Shown here in pieces: positions 1 through 6,205 of a stretch of DNA of 9,449 nt (within the stretch, counting starts at the first letter, position 1; every line of letters begins with the position of its first letter). The notes beneath the pieces are model-generated. The model did no database searches. It was given only the letters and a program-made list of their open reading frames with translations, and was not told where the DNA came from. Source of the DNA: Saprospiraceae bacterium (GTDB taxonomy: Bacteria; Bacteroidota; Bacteroidia; Chitinophagales; Saprospiraceae); NCBI GenBank assembly GCA_020437045.1, contig JAGQWV010000347.1:1-9449 (forward strand). The letters run 5' to 3'. A program made the position numbers and the translations under genes.

Positions 1-95
1 GATAAAGCCTCATCGGTGAGGTTATCCAAGAGTTTTAAATTGGTTCGGTGATTATTAAACCAAGTGTCCAATATTTGTTGCTCAATGATGCTCAT
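1..95 (-). CDS. DinB-like protein, N-terminal fragment (cut by window start)
   Basis: The minus strand opens with ATG at 95-93 and stays open to base 1, giving 31 codons that begin MSIIEQQILDTWFNNHRTNL and continue with KLLDNLTDEAL. This pattern, an early aromatic/Asn stretch followed by NLxLLDxLTDEAL, matches the first helix of small four-helix DinB/YfiT-type proteins. These are metal-binding-fold proteins, often of unknown substrate and sometimes thiol transferases. The metal-binding histidines would lie beyond the window, so catalytic competence cannot be judged. The leader has no good Shine-Dalgarno (AAATACTA before ATG). The gene lies 108 bases downstream of the peptidase gene on the same strand and may belong to its transcription unit or be separate. 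The family call rests on a short stretch and is moderate; that it is a coding start is more secure. Confidence 0.55.
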   Translation of the reverse strand, partial: MSIIEQQILDTWFNNHRTNLKLLDNLTDEAL

Positions 96-203
96 TAGTA
101 TTTGTTGATGAGTCCCTATGGAAAGACATTTGGTGAGTAAGAATCGCTTGTAATTTCCCTTTCTCTTTTAAGTATTGAAGACCTTGCTTTTAAGAATATT
201 TGC

Positions 204-1448
204 TTACGCTTCCGTGACCTGTCTGATCACCCGGAGCCAGTTTAATCCAAGTATTTTTTTAATTCGCTCGTCGCTATATCCCAGTTTTTGCATCGCGATG
301 GTAATTTGCGGCAGGTCACTAATGTCTTTAATTTCGCGGGGTAATTCCGGACCTCCATCAAAATCGGACCCGATCGCTATATGGTCTTCACCCACTAAAT
401 TTACACCATAGTCAATTACCCTAGCCAACTGATCGACATGCATCCAATACTCATCAGGAATTGTGCCTTTGAAATTTAGAGGCACTTCTTTGGCTAATTC
501 CTGATCTATCTCTTTAAGGGTTCGGGCAGAAAGTTGTACGGTAGCCGGTGTAGTTTCATTAGATCCTTTCTGCTGCCAGCCATAATATTTTGGATTATTA
601 AAAAGGCTGCCAAATTGAACACCAATAACCCCTCCCTTCGACGCAACTTCTTTTGCGGCTTCGTCAGTGATACACCTTGGATGACCGACAATTCCGTAAA
701 ATCCGCCATGGCTGTAAATGACCGGATCGTTGCTGACCCTGGCCGTTTGAATAATCGCATCATTTGATGCATGCGCAATATTTATGACCATGCCCAGGGT
801 ATTCATTTCGGTGATGATCTTTTTCCCAAGGTCGTTAATTCCTCCCCAGCGACTGACATCATTGCACGAGTCAATAAATGCATTGGTGGTATTATGTGCG
901 GTGAGTTGCATAGACCGAAGTCCCAGACGATATAAAGCCCGCAGTAAATTTATGTCGCCATCGAGATCATAACCGCCTTCCAAATCGAGAAAAGCGGCCA
1001 TTTTACCTTTTGCACTGATCCGTTCGATATCGGCAGCATTAAGAGCCAACTCAATCAAGTGATTATTTCTTTCGATTTGATCCAGCGCAAGATTTACCAC
1101 CCGAAAGGTATTTTTTGTCTCCAGTCTTCCCGGATAATAATGCTCAGGAGTATACACAGAAAAGAACATCGCGTCCACACCGCCTTCTTTGGCTCTTGGG
1201 AGGTCTACCGTACCGTCCGGATAACGTTGACCGATATCGGTTCCCAACAAAAGTTCACGGGTCATTACATGGACATGTCCGTCCATGACCAAGGCGTTAC
1301 GATGCAGTTCTGGCATCCCGTCTATAACCTGGCGGTCAGATAACAGGGTTTCTACCGGAAAAATACTTCCGGTCACGGAAAGTATGGTCAAGTGTTTTAT
1401 CAGATCTCGTCGTTCCAAATCTTCATTTGTTTTAATATTAAAATGCAC
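204..1448 (-). CDS. M19-family (renal dipeptidase-like) metallopeptidase with probable Tat signal
   Basis: A 414-residue protein with the landmarks of peptidase M19, a TIM-barrel zinc dipeptidase of the amidohydrolase superfamily that cleaves dipeptides. The first metal motif is DGHVH at 56-60, and the bridging Glu is E157 in LDLEGG. His ligands lie in SHGG (H247) and GHPR (H256, with R258), and the catalytic Asp lies in GSDFDG (D362). The DLPRAKEGGVDAMFF stretch (82-96) and the LGLNWLRVI ending (400-408) also fit. Canonical M19 has HxD in the first motif; here it is HxH. The N terminus (ERRDLIKHLTILSVTGS, 12-28) looks like a Tat signal, implying periplasmic action. The start used is GTG at 1448-1446, 15 bases after the upstream gene's stop and in the same frame. 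A TTG at residue 11 would give a more typical short Tat leader (MERRDLIKHL) and is an alternative. The gene is probably cotranscribed and translationally coupled with the upstream gene. The substrate is unknown. Confidence 0.9.
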   Translation of the reverse strand: MHFNIKTNEDLERRDLIKHLTILSVTGSIFPVETLLSDRQVIDGMPELHRNALVMDGHVHVMTRELLLGTDIGQRYPDGTVDLPRAKEGGVDAMFFSVYTPEHYYPGRLETKNTFRVVNLALDQIERNNHLIELALNAADIERISAKGKMAAFLDLEGGYDLDGDINLLRALYRLGLRSMQLTAHNTTNAFIDSCNDVSRWGGINDLGKKIITEMNTLGMVINIAHASNDAIIQTARVSNDPVIYSHGGFYGIVGHPRCITDEAAKEVASKGGVIGVQFGSLFNNPKYYGWQQKGSNETTPATVQLSARTLKEIDQELAKEVPLNFKGTIPDEYWMHVDQLARVIDYGVNLVGEDHIAIGSDFDGGPELPREIKDISDLPQITIAMQKLGYSDERIKKILGLNWLRVIRQVTEA

Positions 1449-1463
1449 ATCCCGAGTCTCTGA

Positions 1464-2831
1464 TTATTTGTCAAAGCCACGTATGTATGGTCGACTGGGT
1501 GGCCGCTCTCCGGTGTTGAATTGCGCTCCCCGGGTAGTACGGTATTTTATATTCAGTACCGGCGTTTCGATACGGCGACCAACGGGAGAATAACGTCCAT
1601 TTTCCCAATTGGATTCCATATAATGGTTTACAATTCCGGTCGATAGTAGCAATCGCTCAGCATTAAATGGTTCTTTTCCGGTCACCATCATCTCGGTAAT
1701 CCAATGTGGCTGGGCATTGGAGGCGTGATACTGATCAAAAGGACCGGGCCAATCAAGCATCGAAACAATGGTTGGTTCTTCCTGCCCTTCGATCTCACCA
1801 GCATACGTCCAACCTACATCCCGGGCACCGATTACCGCTGCCATTGTACCATCATTATACTCCACGATACACATATTTGTCTTGGGATTCTCTTGTAAAT
1901 CTTCCGGCTTCCGGTCGAATCTTTTGGCAACGGCAGCAAGCAGTTTTCCGGCCCAGGGATTACTTTCCACCCATTTCCACGTTTCAGGTCCACGGATAGA
2001 TTGTACCGACCTGACTCCCGTTTCCCCTCCTTTACGTCGTTCTACAAAGGCCTGAAGTACATCAATTGCATGGAAAATGGCTCCCTCATCTGATGTGCCG
2101 CCAAGCACCACCGAATGCTTAATCGGTGCGTCATCCGGGAGTTCGATAGCGGGCTTGCGATAGTAAATTGGTATCGAAGATCCACCGGTAAGGGGAAAGT
2201 TTAAGGAACGGGACTTGTCAAACATCCACTTGGCATCGTCCCAATTATAGGATAGGTGCTTATCATTAAAGACCGGCACTGCGCGTTTGCTGCGTTCAAA
2301 AACCTCGATGACCTGGTTATAGATCCACCAACGCGGAAGGAGCCAGTGCCCCTTGAGATCGGTGGGATAGTTCCCATGTTCTCCAACGATGACCACACCG
2401 TCTACTGCAAGTTCCTCTCCGCCAAGGGTGACAGCTTCACGAGCGGAATTAAAGATGGGAATCCCTTTCGCCTGGCATATCTTTTGTCCGAGTCCACTTT
2501 CTTCCAGCTGATGAATATAAACCGATACAACCTCAACCCGGGAGGGCATATATGCTCCTTGCCACCAATAACCGTCCAGCAATTTGGCAAAGATCCAGTC
2601 GGCATGAGACCTGGGGGCGGCCCAATATGTAGTAAGACAGGCGATCCGGGGCTTTTTCATGACTAGTTCCTGTACCGGGGCAGACGCCACATCCATCAAA
2701 GCGGACAATCCTGCCATTCCCGCCATTTCCAGCATCTTGCGCCGGGTGAAAAGTAGGTCGGATCCGATTTCATCGGTTGAAAATGAATCAGCCACTCTGG
2801 TTATTATTTCTACTTGTTTTTTAATCATCAT
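1464..2831 (-). CDS. Tat-exported protein, distantly Gfo/Idh/MocA-like, function unknown
   Basis: A 455-residue protein. Residues 29-47 (TRRKMLEMAGMAGLSALMD) form a Tat signal with the twin Arg at 30-31, preceded by an unusually long n-region of 28 residues. After it, KPRIACLTTYWAAPRSHAD (60-78) is probably the first beta strand and turn, but no GxGxxG dinucleotide motif is visible. Further marks are GVVIVGEHGNYP (145-156), VFNDKHLSYNWDDAKWMFD (187-205), LTGGSSIP (214-221) and a C-terminal stretch MMVTGKEPFNAERLLLSTGI (381-400). The last resembles the helix that closes the substrate domain of Gfo/Idh/MocA oxidoreductases, where a similar TGKPPxPxERTLLTTG pattern is common. I therefore suspect a divergent member that may not bind NAD(P) in the standard way. 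ATG at 2831 is followed directly by a second ATG at 2828. The M19 peptidase gene begins 15 bases after the stop, so the two are probably an operon acting in the periplasm. Export is well supported; the family assignment is tentative. Confidence 0.75.
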   Translation of the reverse strand: MMIKKQVEIITRVADSFSTDEIGSDLLFTRRKMLEMAGMAGLSALMDVASAPVQELVMKKPRIACLTTYWAAPRSHADWIFAKLLDGYWWQGAYMPSRVEVVSVYIHQLEESGLGQKICQAKGIPIFNSAREAVTLGGEELAVDGVVIVGEHGNYPTDLKGHWLLPRWWIYNQVIEVFERSKRAVPVFNDKHLSYNWDDAKWMFDKSRSLNFPLTGGSSIPIYYRKPAIELPDDAPIKHSVVLGGTSDEGAIFHAIDVLQAFVERRKGGETGVRSVQSIRGPETWKWVESNPWAGKLLAAVAKRFDRKPEDLQENPKTNMCIVEYNDGTMAAVIGARDVGWTYAGEIEGQEEPTIVSMLDWPGPFDQYHASNAQPHWITEMMVTGKEPFNAERLLLSTGIVNHYMESNWENGRYSPVGRRIETPVLNIKYRTTRGAQFNTGERPPSRPYIRGFDK

Positions 2832-2969
2832 CAGTTCACTATAAAAACATCAAAGCACAGCATGTAGATGGAGGGCACGCTCTAAATTCCAGTTTATAAT
2901 GTTAATTTTTTTTCATGTCTATTCCAAAATTGATTTCGATTTATCAACATCTGACTGTTTTGATGGTCA

Positions 2970-3584
2970 CTACTTTTTACACACAATCATCCAATGTCTT
3001 TCATCCGGATTTTCTTCCGGTTCGTTGATTTCTTTCAAGTCGCAGATATTATACTTTCCGAATTCCTCCTCCACCGATTCCGCATCATAGAAATAAAGGG
3101 TTAATCCATTTGGTGAATAGAATCTGTTTTTTCCCACTTCGTCTCCCACACCAAAGCGTTTATCATTTGTAGATAATGCAACAAAAACCATCAAACCATC
3201 AGGTATCAACTGCGAGTAGCAATCTTCGATTAACTTCTGTCGCTCGCCTTTATCTAAAAGATGAATAAGCGAATAGCAATAGATCGATTCGAAGCGAGCC
3301 TTATCAAATGGCATATTAATAACAGAACCCCAATGGATGGTTACATCATTCCCAAAATACCTTCCAGCTCTTTCAATGGCAGTTTTTGATATTTCTATTC
3401 CTGCAACACTAAATCCTTTATCATAAAACACCTTTGCATTTCTTCCATAACCAAATCCGGGAATTAAAACGTTCTTAATATTATTCCTCACGAACAATTC
3501 AAGGACCTGCCTTGCATTGTCCGTGGGATCTTCTCCCCACATCTTATCGTTGTTTCTATAAACTGATTCCCAAAATTCAATCAT
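2970..3584 (-). CDS. class I SAM-dependent methyltransferase
   Basis: A 204-residue cytoplasmic protein of Rossmann-fold methyltransferase size. It starts FWESVYRNNDKMWGEDPTDN, as in many TehB/UbiE-like enzymes. Motif I is VLIPGFGYGRNA at 39-50, where Pro replaces the usual acidic residue, a variant seen in thiol- and TPMT-like subgroups. E64 in VAGIEIS is the acidic residue that should bind the SAM ribose. The region MPFDKARFESIYCYSLIHLL (91-110) matches motif IV, and LIPDGLMVFVALS (126-138) matches the post-IV strand with its PxG turn. The acceptor substrate cannot be read from the sequence. It starts 8 bases after the stop of the DUF6326-like gene with no Shine-Dalgarno, so translation is probably coupled. 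It is the last gene of the unit that begins with the barrel-like gene at 4632. The fold is secure and the substrate unknown. Confidence 0.88.
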   Translation of the reverse strand: MIEFWESVYRNNDKMWGEDPTDNARQVLELFVRNNIKNVLIPGFGYGRNAKVFYDKGFSVAGIEISKTAIERAGRYFGNDVTIHWGSVINMPFDKARFESIYCYSLIHLLDKGERQKLIEDCYSQLIPDGLMVFVALSTNDKRFGVGDEVGKNRFYSPNGLTLYFYDAESVEEEFGKYNICDLKEINEPEENPDERHWMIVCKK

Positions 3585-3592
3585 TACTACTT

Positions 3593-3988
3593 TTATTTTG
3601 ACAACTCAAGTTTAGACACTACAGGCCATTTCCAGGCATAATGCATAATTAAACCAAGAAGAACGACTTCGACGACCGCTCCAAATACCATATGCCTCCA
3701 GGCGTCCCCGGCCAAATTAAACAATGTATAGGGAATAAACACCGCGGCAATAATGATGTTAGACAATCGATTTGCTTTCGCAGGCAACACCACAGAAACA
3801 GAAATCATCAGTGCCGGTATGGTCACCGAGGTCAGTGCAAACATCAGGAAGCCCTGAGTAATATCGAAAACAAACACTTTCCCCACCTGAATGCGCTCCA
3901 GTTTTCCCGGCATATACAAAGCGAAATAATCCACATAAATATAGAGAAACATTACACTCGTCCACAATGCGGCAAGCTTCAGCTGCAC
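3593..3988 (-). CDS. four-helix integral membrane protein, DUF6326-like
   Basis: A 131-residue hydrophobic protein with four probable membrane segments at about 5-27, 41-68, 75-95 and 100-119, and short charged loops between them. The start LAALWTSVMFLYIYVDYFALYMPG, with its Tyr/Asp-rich first helix, followed by FDITQGFLMFALTSVTIPALM, resembles the small DUF6326 family of uncharacterised membrane proteins. I know of no biochemical role for it. The start is GTG (3988-3986): a stop lies in frame 21 bases upstream and no ATG occurs before residue 13. The gene begins 17 bases after the barrel-like gene's stop and ends 8 bases before the methyltransferase, so all three are probably one transcript. 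The membrane topology is clear from composition; the family name is from memory of the pattern and less certain. Confidence 0.75.
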   Translation of the reverse strand: MQLKLAALWTSVMFLYIYVDYFALYMPGKLERIQVGKVFVFDITQGFLMFALTSVTIPALMISVSVVLPAKANRLSNIIIAAVFIPYTLFNLAGDAWRHMVFGAVVEVVLLGLIMHYAWKWPVVSKLELSK

Positions 3989-4005
3989 ACTGATCCTGGT
4001 ATCAA

Positions 4006-4632
4006 TTAAAGATTAACCCCAAAATGAAAACCAGGTTCACCAAAGACAAATTTCGACCATTTATCATCTAACTGTTTAAAACCATTGGGCATTTCTGTGT
4101 GATAAGGGCGGTGGGTAATGGCAATGGCCGGCTGAAGAAAAAATCTGTCTTTAAAGAGTTTGACATGATAACCAACGCGGTAGGTATTGAAAATTTGAAA
4201 ACCATTATCAACTTTGCCACCTTCAATATTCACAAAGGTTTGCCGCGTAGGCATGACATTAAGTTCGGCATATAAACCTTTCCACCAAAAACGTTGGTAT
4301 GCCACTGATAAGCCAACCTCACGAATATACCCAGGAAATTCCTCTTCGGCCTTTCCGTATGCTTTGTTAAAAAATGGGTGAATACCATTTGGCCAGGCAT
4401 ATTTCCAGGTTTTTGGTTCCAGGGTAATGACATCTTTGCCGGTAATCCGGTAACCCAAATTGAGTTGGACAAAATCGGGGCTGTTTGTAGTAGCTAAATT
4501 ACCCAGTAAAAATAGTGTGCTACCGACGAACCACCGTTTGTAAGTGCTGTCTGTTGTAGCATACTGTGCCATGAGGTGCAGCGTGGTAGACATCATCAAC
4601 ACAAAAACAATGAATAAAATTTTCTTTCGCAT
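4006..4632 (-). CDS. secreted, probably outer-membrane barrel-like protein (paralogue B)
   Basis: A 208-residue protein with a Sec signal peptide: basic KK at 3-4, a hydrophobic core to about 19, and likely cleavage after A22 in LMA-QY. The mature part has alternating hydrophobic and aromatic strands such as QLNLGYRIT (56-64), AYQRFWWKGLYAELNV (111-126), NTYRVGYHVKL (149-159) and RFFLQPAIAIT (163-173). It ends GFHFGVNL, like a terminal beta strand of a small outer-membrane barrel. I do not recognise the family and see no enzymatic motif. Its closest relative here is the adjacent gene at 4762-5382, with which it shares KRWFVGSTL, QLNLGYRIT, AYQRFWWKG and the EPGxHFGxN ending at matching positions, so the pair is a tandem duplication. 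It is the first gene of a probable three-gene unit with the DUF6326-like protein and the methyltransferase. The promoter at 4648-4712 duplicates the one before its paralogue. The barrel interpretation is inference from strand pattern and length. Confidence 0.85.
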   Translation of the reverse strand: MRKKILFIVFVLMMSTTLHLMAQYATTDSTYKRWFVGSTLFLLGNLATTNSPDFVQLNLGYRITGKDVITLEPKTWKYAWPNGIHPFFNKAYGKAEEEFPGYIREVGLSVAYQRFWWKGLYAELNVMPTRQTFVNIEGGKVDNGFQIFNTYRVGYHVKLFKDRFFLQPAIAITHRPYHTEMPNGFKQLDDKWSKFVFGEPGFHFGVNL

Positions 4633-4647
4633 TTATTTATTTCTTTA

Positions 4648-4712
4648 GTTTAAACGATACTGCAAAATTAGATTGGCCAGATCAGATGAGTCGTTCACTT
4701 AAGTTAAGAAAT
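4648..4712 (-). promoter_or_regulatory. promoter region of paralogue B, duplicated copy
   Basis: Reading the minus strand, this 65-base stretch has a 14-bp dyad (4707-4694), a diverged 14-base spacer, then CCAATC and the -7 box TAATTTTG (4670-4663), which fits the Bacteroidota consensus TAnnTTTG. The palindrome GTTTAAAC (4655-4648) follows just before the leader. There is no TTG at the usual -33 distance, so an activator is probably needed. The start codon lies 30 bases after the -7 box, and the leader between is A-rich (AAAGAAATAAATAA). An almost identical arrangement of exactly the same length lies 748 bases to the right at 5396-5460. Confidence 0.75.
4694..4707 (-). promoter_or_regulatory. 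Fnr/Crp-like 14-bp dyad, copy B
   Basis: The minus-strand sequence TTAACTTAAGTGAA is a 14-bp dyad with 12 of 14 bases symmetric. It is built as TTnAC-TTAA-GTnAA, the same 5-4-5 geometry as the Fnr and PrfA families of sites. Its centre is about 34 bases upstream of the centre of the -7 box, close to the class II activator position near -41.5 once the start site is allowed for. It is identical to the copy at 5442-5455. That the neighbouring Crp/Fnr protein binds it is inferred. Confidence 0.6.
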
Positions 4713-4761
4713 AAAGGCTCAGGCATCTTTTTTAAGCATTTTATCCTTATCGATAAAAATG

Positions 4762-5382
4762 TTAAAAATTAAACCCAAAATGAAGGCCGGGTTCCCAACC
4801 AAAATATTCCGGCCATTCTTTTTCTATTATTTTGAAAGAATCTGGTACATCGGTCCTTACCGGCCAATAAGTTAACCCAATGGATGGTTCAAAAAAGAAC
4901 CGGTTCTTTAATAATTTGAGCTGGTAACCCAAACGAAAGGTTAAATACAACGTGTATCCGTTTCCGATCTTTTTATTATGCTCATCTATATATTTCTCAA
5001 AAGCATTTAATGCATGTACGGATGAATAAACCCCTTTCCACCAAAAACGCTGGTATGCTAATGTAGGTGCAAGTATGCGTGCGTGTCCGGGATAATTTTC
5101 ACCCGGTGCATCAAAGGATGGTCCCCAGGGGATACCTAATGGCCATGAATAAATTGACCTTTTAAACTCAAAGGAGACAACATTTTTAGACGTTATCCTG
5201 TATCCCAGATTCAATTGGATAAACTCCGGATTATTTACCTTGTCAAAATTTCCAAACATCAGCAGTGTGCTACCCACAAACCACCTTCTATCCGTACTGT
5301 CTTGTTTGGAATATTGCGCATTCACCGGAAAACTGCTTGCCAACACGAAGGCAAATCCAATCCATATAACGTTCTTTTGCAT
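4762..5382 (-). CDS. secreted, probably outer-membrane barrel-like protein (paralogue A)
   Basis: A 206-residue protein with a Sec signal peptide (MQKNVIWIGFAFVLASS) and likely cleavage after A22 in VNA-QY. The mature part mirrors the gene at 4006-4632: RRWFVGSTL (32-40), QLNLGYRIT (56-64), AYQRFWWKGVY (109-119), FRLGYQLKLLKNRFFFEPSI (149-168), and the terminal EPGLHFGFNF (197-206). The last Phe is the residue typical of the C-terminal beta signal of outer-membrane barrels. The two paralogues differ most at residues 72-105 and 125-140, which would be the surface loops if the barrel model is right. I do not recognise the family. The gene lies 82 bases after the Crp/Fnr regulator on the same strand, with its own promoter between them. 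It is separated from its paralogue by 129 bases that hold the second promoter. No clear terminator is visible after its stop, so readthrough into paralogue B is possible. Confidence 0.85.
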   Translation of the reverse strand: MQKNVIWIGFAFVLASSFPVNAQYSKQDSTDRRWFVGSTLLMFGNFDKVNNPEFIQLNLGYRITSKNVVSFEFKRSIYSWPLGIPWGPSFDAPGENYPGHARILAPTLAYQRFWWKGVYSSVHALNAFEKYIDEHNKKIGNGYTLYLTFRLGYQLKLLKNRFFFEPSIGLTYWPVRTDVPDSFKIIEKEWPEYFGWEPGLHFGFNF

Positions 5383-5395
5383 ATCTTTAAATGAT

Positions 5396-5460
5396 GTTTA
5401 AACGATGCTGCAAAAATAGATTGGCAGTGGACCTAAAATCGTTCACTTAAGTTAAGAAAT
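5396..5460 (-). promoter_or_regulatory. promoter region of paralogue A, duplicated copy
   Basis: Elements in minus-strand order are the dyad (5455-5442), a 14-base spacer, CCAATC, the -7 box TATTTTTG (5418-5411; consensus TAnnTTTG) and GTTTAAAC (5403-5396). Compared with the copy at 4648-4712, the bases outside the spacer are identical except for one position in the -7 box and one just after it, whereas the spacer itself is largely different. No -33 TTG is present. The promoter starts immediately downstream of the Crp/Fnr stop codon (5465) and 14 bases before the paralogue A start codon. The ATG is 28 bases after the -7 box. Confidence 0.75.
5442..5455 (-). promoter_or_regulatory. Fnr/Crp-like 14-bp dyad, copy A
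   Basis: This is the second occurrence of TTAACTTAAGTGAA on the minus strand, at the same distance from its -7 box as the copy at 4694-4707. It lies only ten bases from the end of the Crp/Fnr gene, making that protein the obvious candidate ligand. No copy is seen upstream of the Crp/Fnr gene itself (6047-6205) or of the SRPBCC gene, so autoregulation through this site is not supported. Confidence 0.6.
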
Positions 5461-5464
5461 GGTC

Positions 5465-6046
5465 TCACCCCTTCCTTTTCTCTAAAATTCTTGCTCTCAA
5501 CCTGCTTAATGATTGGGCTTTGATACCTAAATAACTCGCTAATTGATGTTGGGGAACCCGCTGAATAAGATCTGGCCTTTTCTGCAGTAAATTCAGATAC
5601 CTCTGTTCTGGAGAAGAAGTCTTAAATTCGTCAAAGTCAATTCGTTGCTTGGCTAACAATTCTTCCGATAAGATCCTACACATTACCTCAAATTTTGGAA
5701 ATTTACGGTTTACTTCAACTTCCATGTCAGAATTTGAAACGGTAATTATGCTGTCTTCAACACAACTTATATAATATTCGGAAGGAGTTTTACTTACCAC
5801 ACAGGGGGGTGTCAATGCTTCCATTTCTGTATAAAAAGCAGTAGTTTTTTCTTCACCATCTACAACATAATAGGTCCGAATACAACCCTTTAATACGAAG
5901 TAGCTCTCTTTTGTTTTTTGTCCTTCTTTGAGTAAAACTGTCCCTTTCCTAAAAGAATGAAATATATCCAAAGAAAGTATTGCATTCTTTTCATCTTCTG
6001 TGAGAGAAACATATTTAGATATGAAGTCAAATAATAAGTCTTGCAT
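5465..6046 (-). CDS. Crp/Fnr-family transcriptional regulator
   Basis: A 193-residue DNA-binding protein of the size common for Bacteroidota Crp/Fnr regulators. Residues about 8-115 form the cyclic-nucleotide-binding-like jelly roll. The signature FRKGTVLLKEGQKTKESYFVL (32-52) is the first barrel strands, and KGCIRTYYVVDGEEKTTAFY (53-72) follows. A dimerisation helix runs at about 112-140. SSPEQRYLNLLQKRPDLIQRV (144-164) leads into the helix-turn-helix, in which QHQLASYLGIKAQSLSRLRARI (166-187) includes the recognition helix. There is no N-terminal Cys cluster, so an Fnr-type 4Fe-4S oxygen sensor is unlikely. The cAMP-contact residues of true Crp are not evident, and the ligand is unknown. 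The gene sits directly upstream of the duplicated promoter and dyads, which makes it the likely local activator. Start is ATG at 6046; the leader is AT-rich without a Shine-Dalgarno. Confidence 0.93.
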   Translation of the reverse strand: MQDLLFDFISKYVSLTEDEKNAILSLDIFHSFRKGTVLLKEGQKTKESYFVLKGCIRTYYVVDGEEKTTAFYTEMEALTPPCVVSKTPSEYYISCVEDSIITVSNSDMEVEVNRKFPKFEVMCRILSEELLAKQRIDFDEFKTSSPEQRYLNLLQKRPDLIQRVPQHQLASYLGIKAQSLSRLRARILEKRKG

Positions 6047-6205
6047 TGTCTTTCTACGTTGTTAATTTTCAGGATACAATTGTCACACATTTCCAACCAC
6101 AGTTAAACAATAGCCTTTTCACTAATTCATAGGTCACTTTCCTTTTCATCACTCCTACTAGTGCAGTATTGAATCATAGGTATCCTGTCGGCCCGCTTTT
6201 CGGCG

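Noticed and set aside
2256..2666. 136-codon plus-strand open frame
   Set aside because: It lies wholly inside and antisense to the Tat-exported oxidoreductase-like gene, and its product shows no domain pattern or leader.
2930..2947. TTGAT and ATCAA inverted repeat after the methyltransferase gene as terminator or Fnr site
   Set aside because: The stem is five A/T-rich pairs with an 8-base gap, too weak for a terminator and wrongly spaced for an Fnr-type operator.
4747..4756. Palindrome TTATCGATAA after paralogue A
   Set aside because: It is short, A/T-rich and not followed by a T-run on the minus strand; likely chance.
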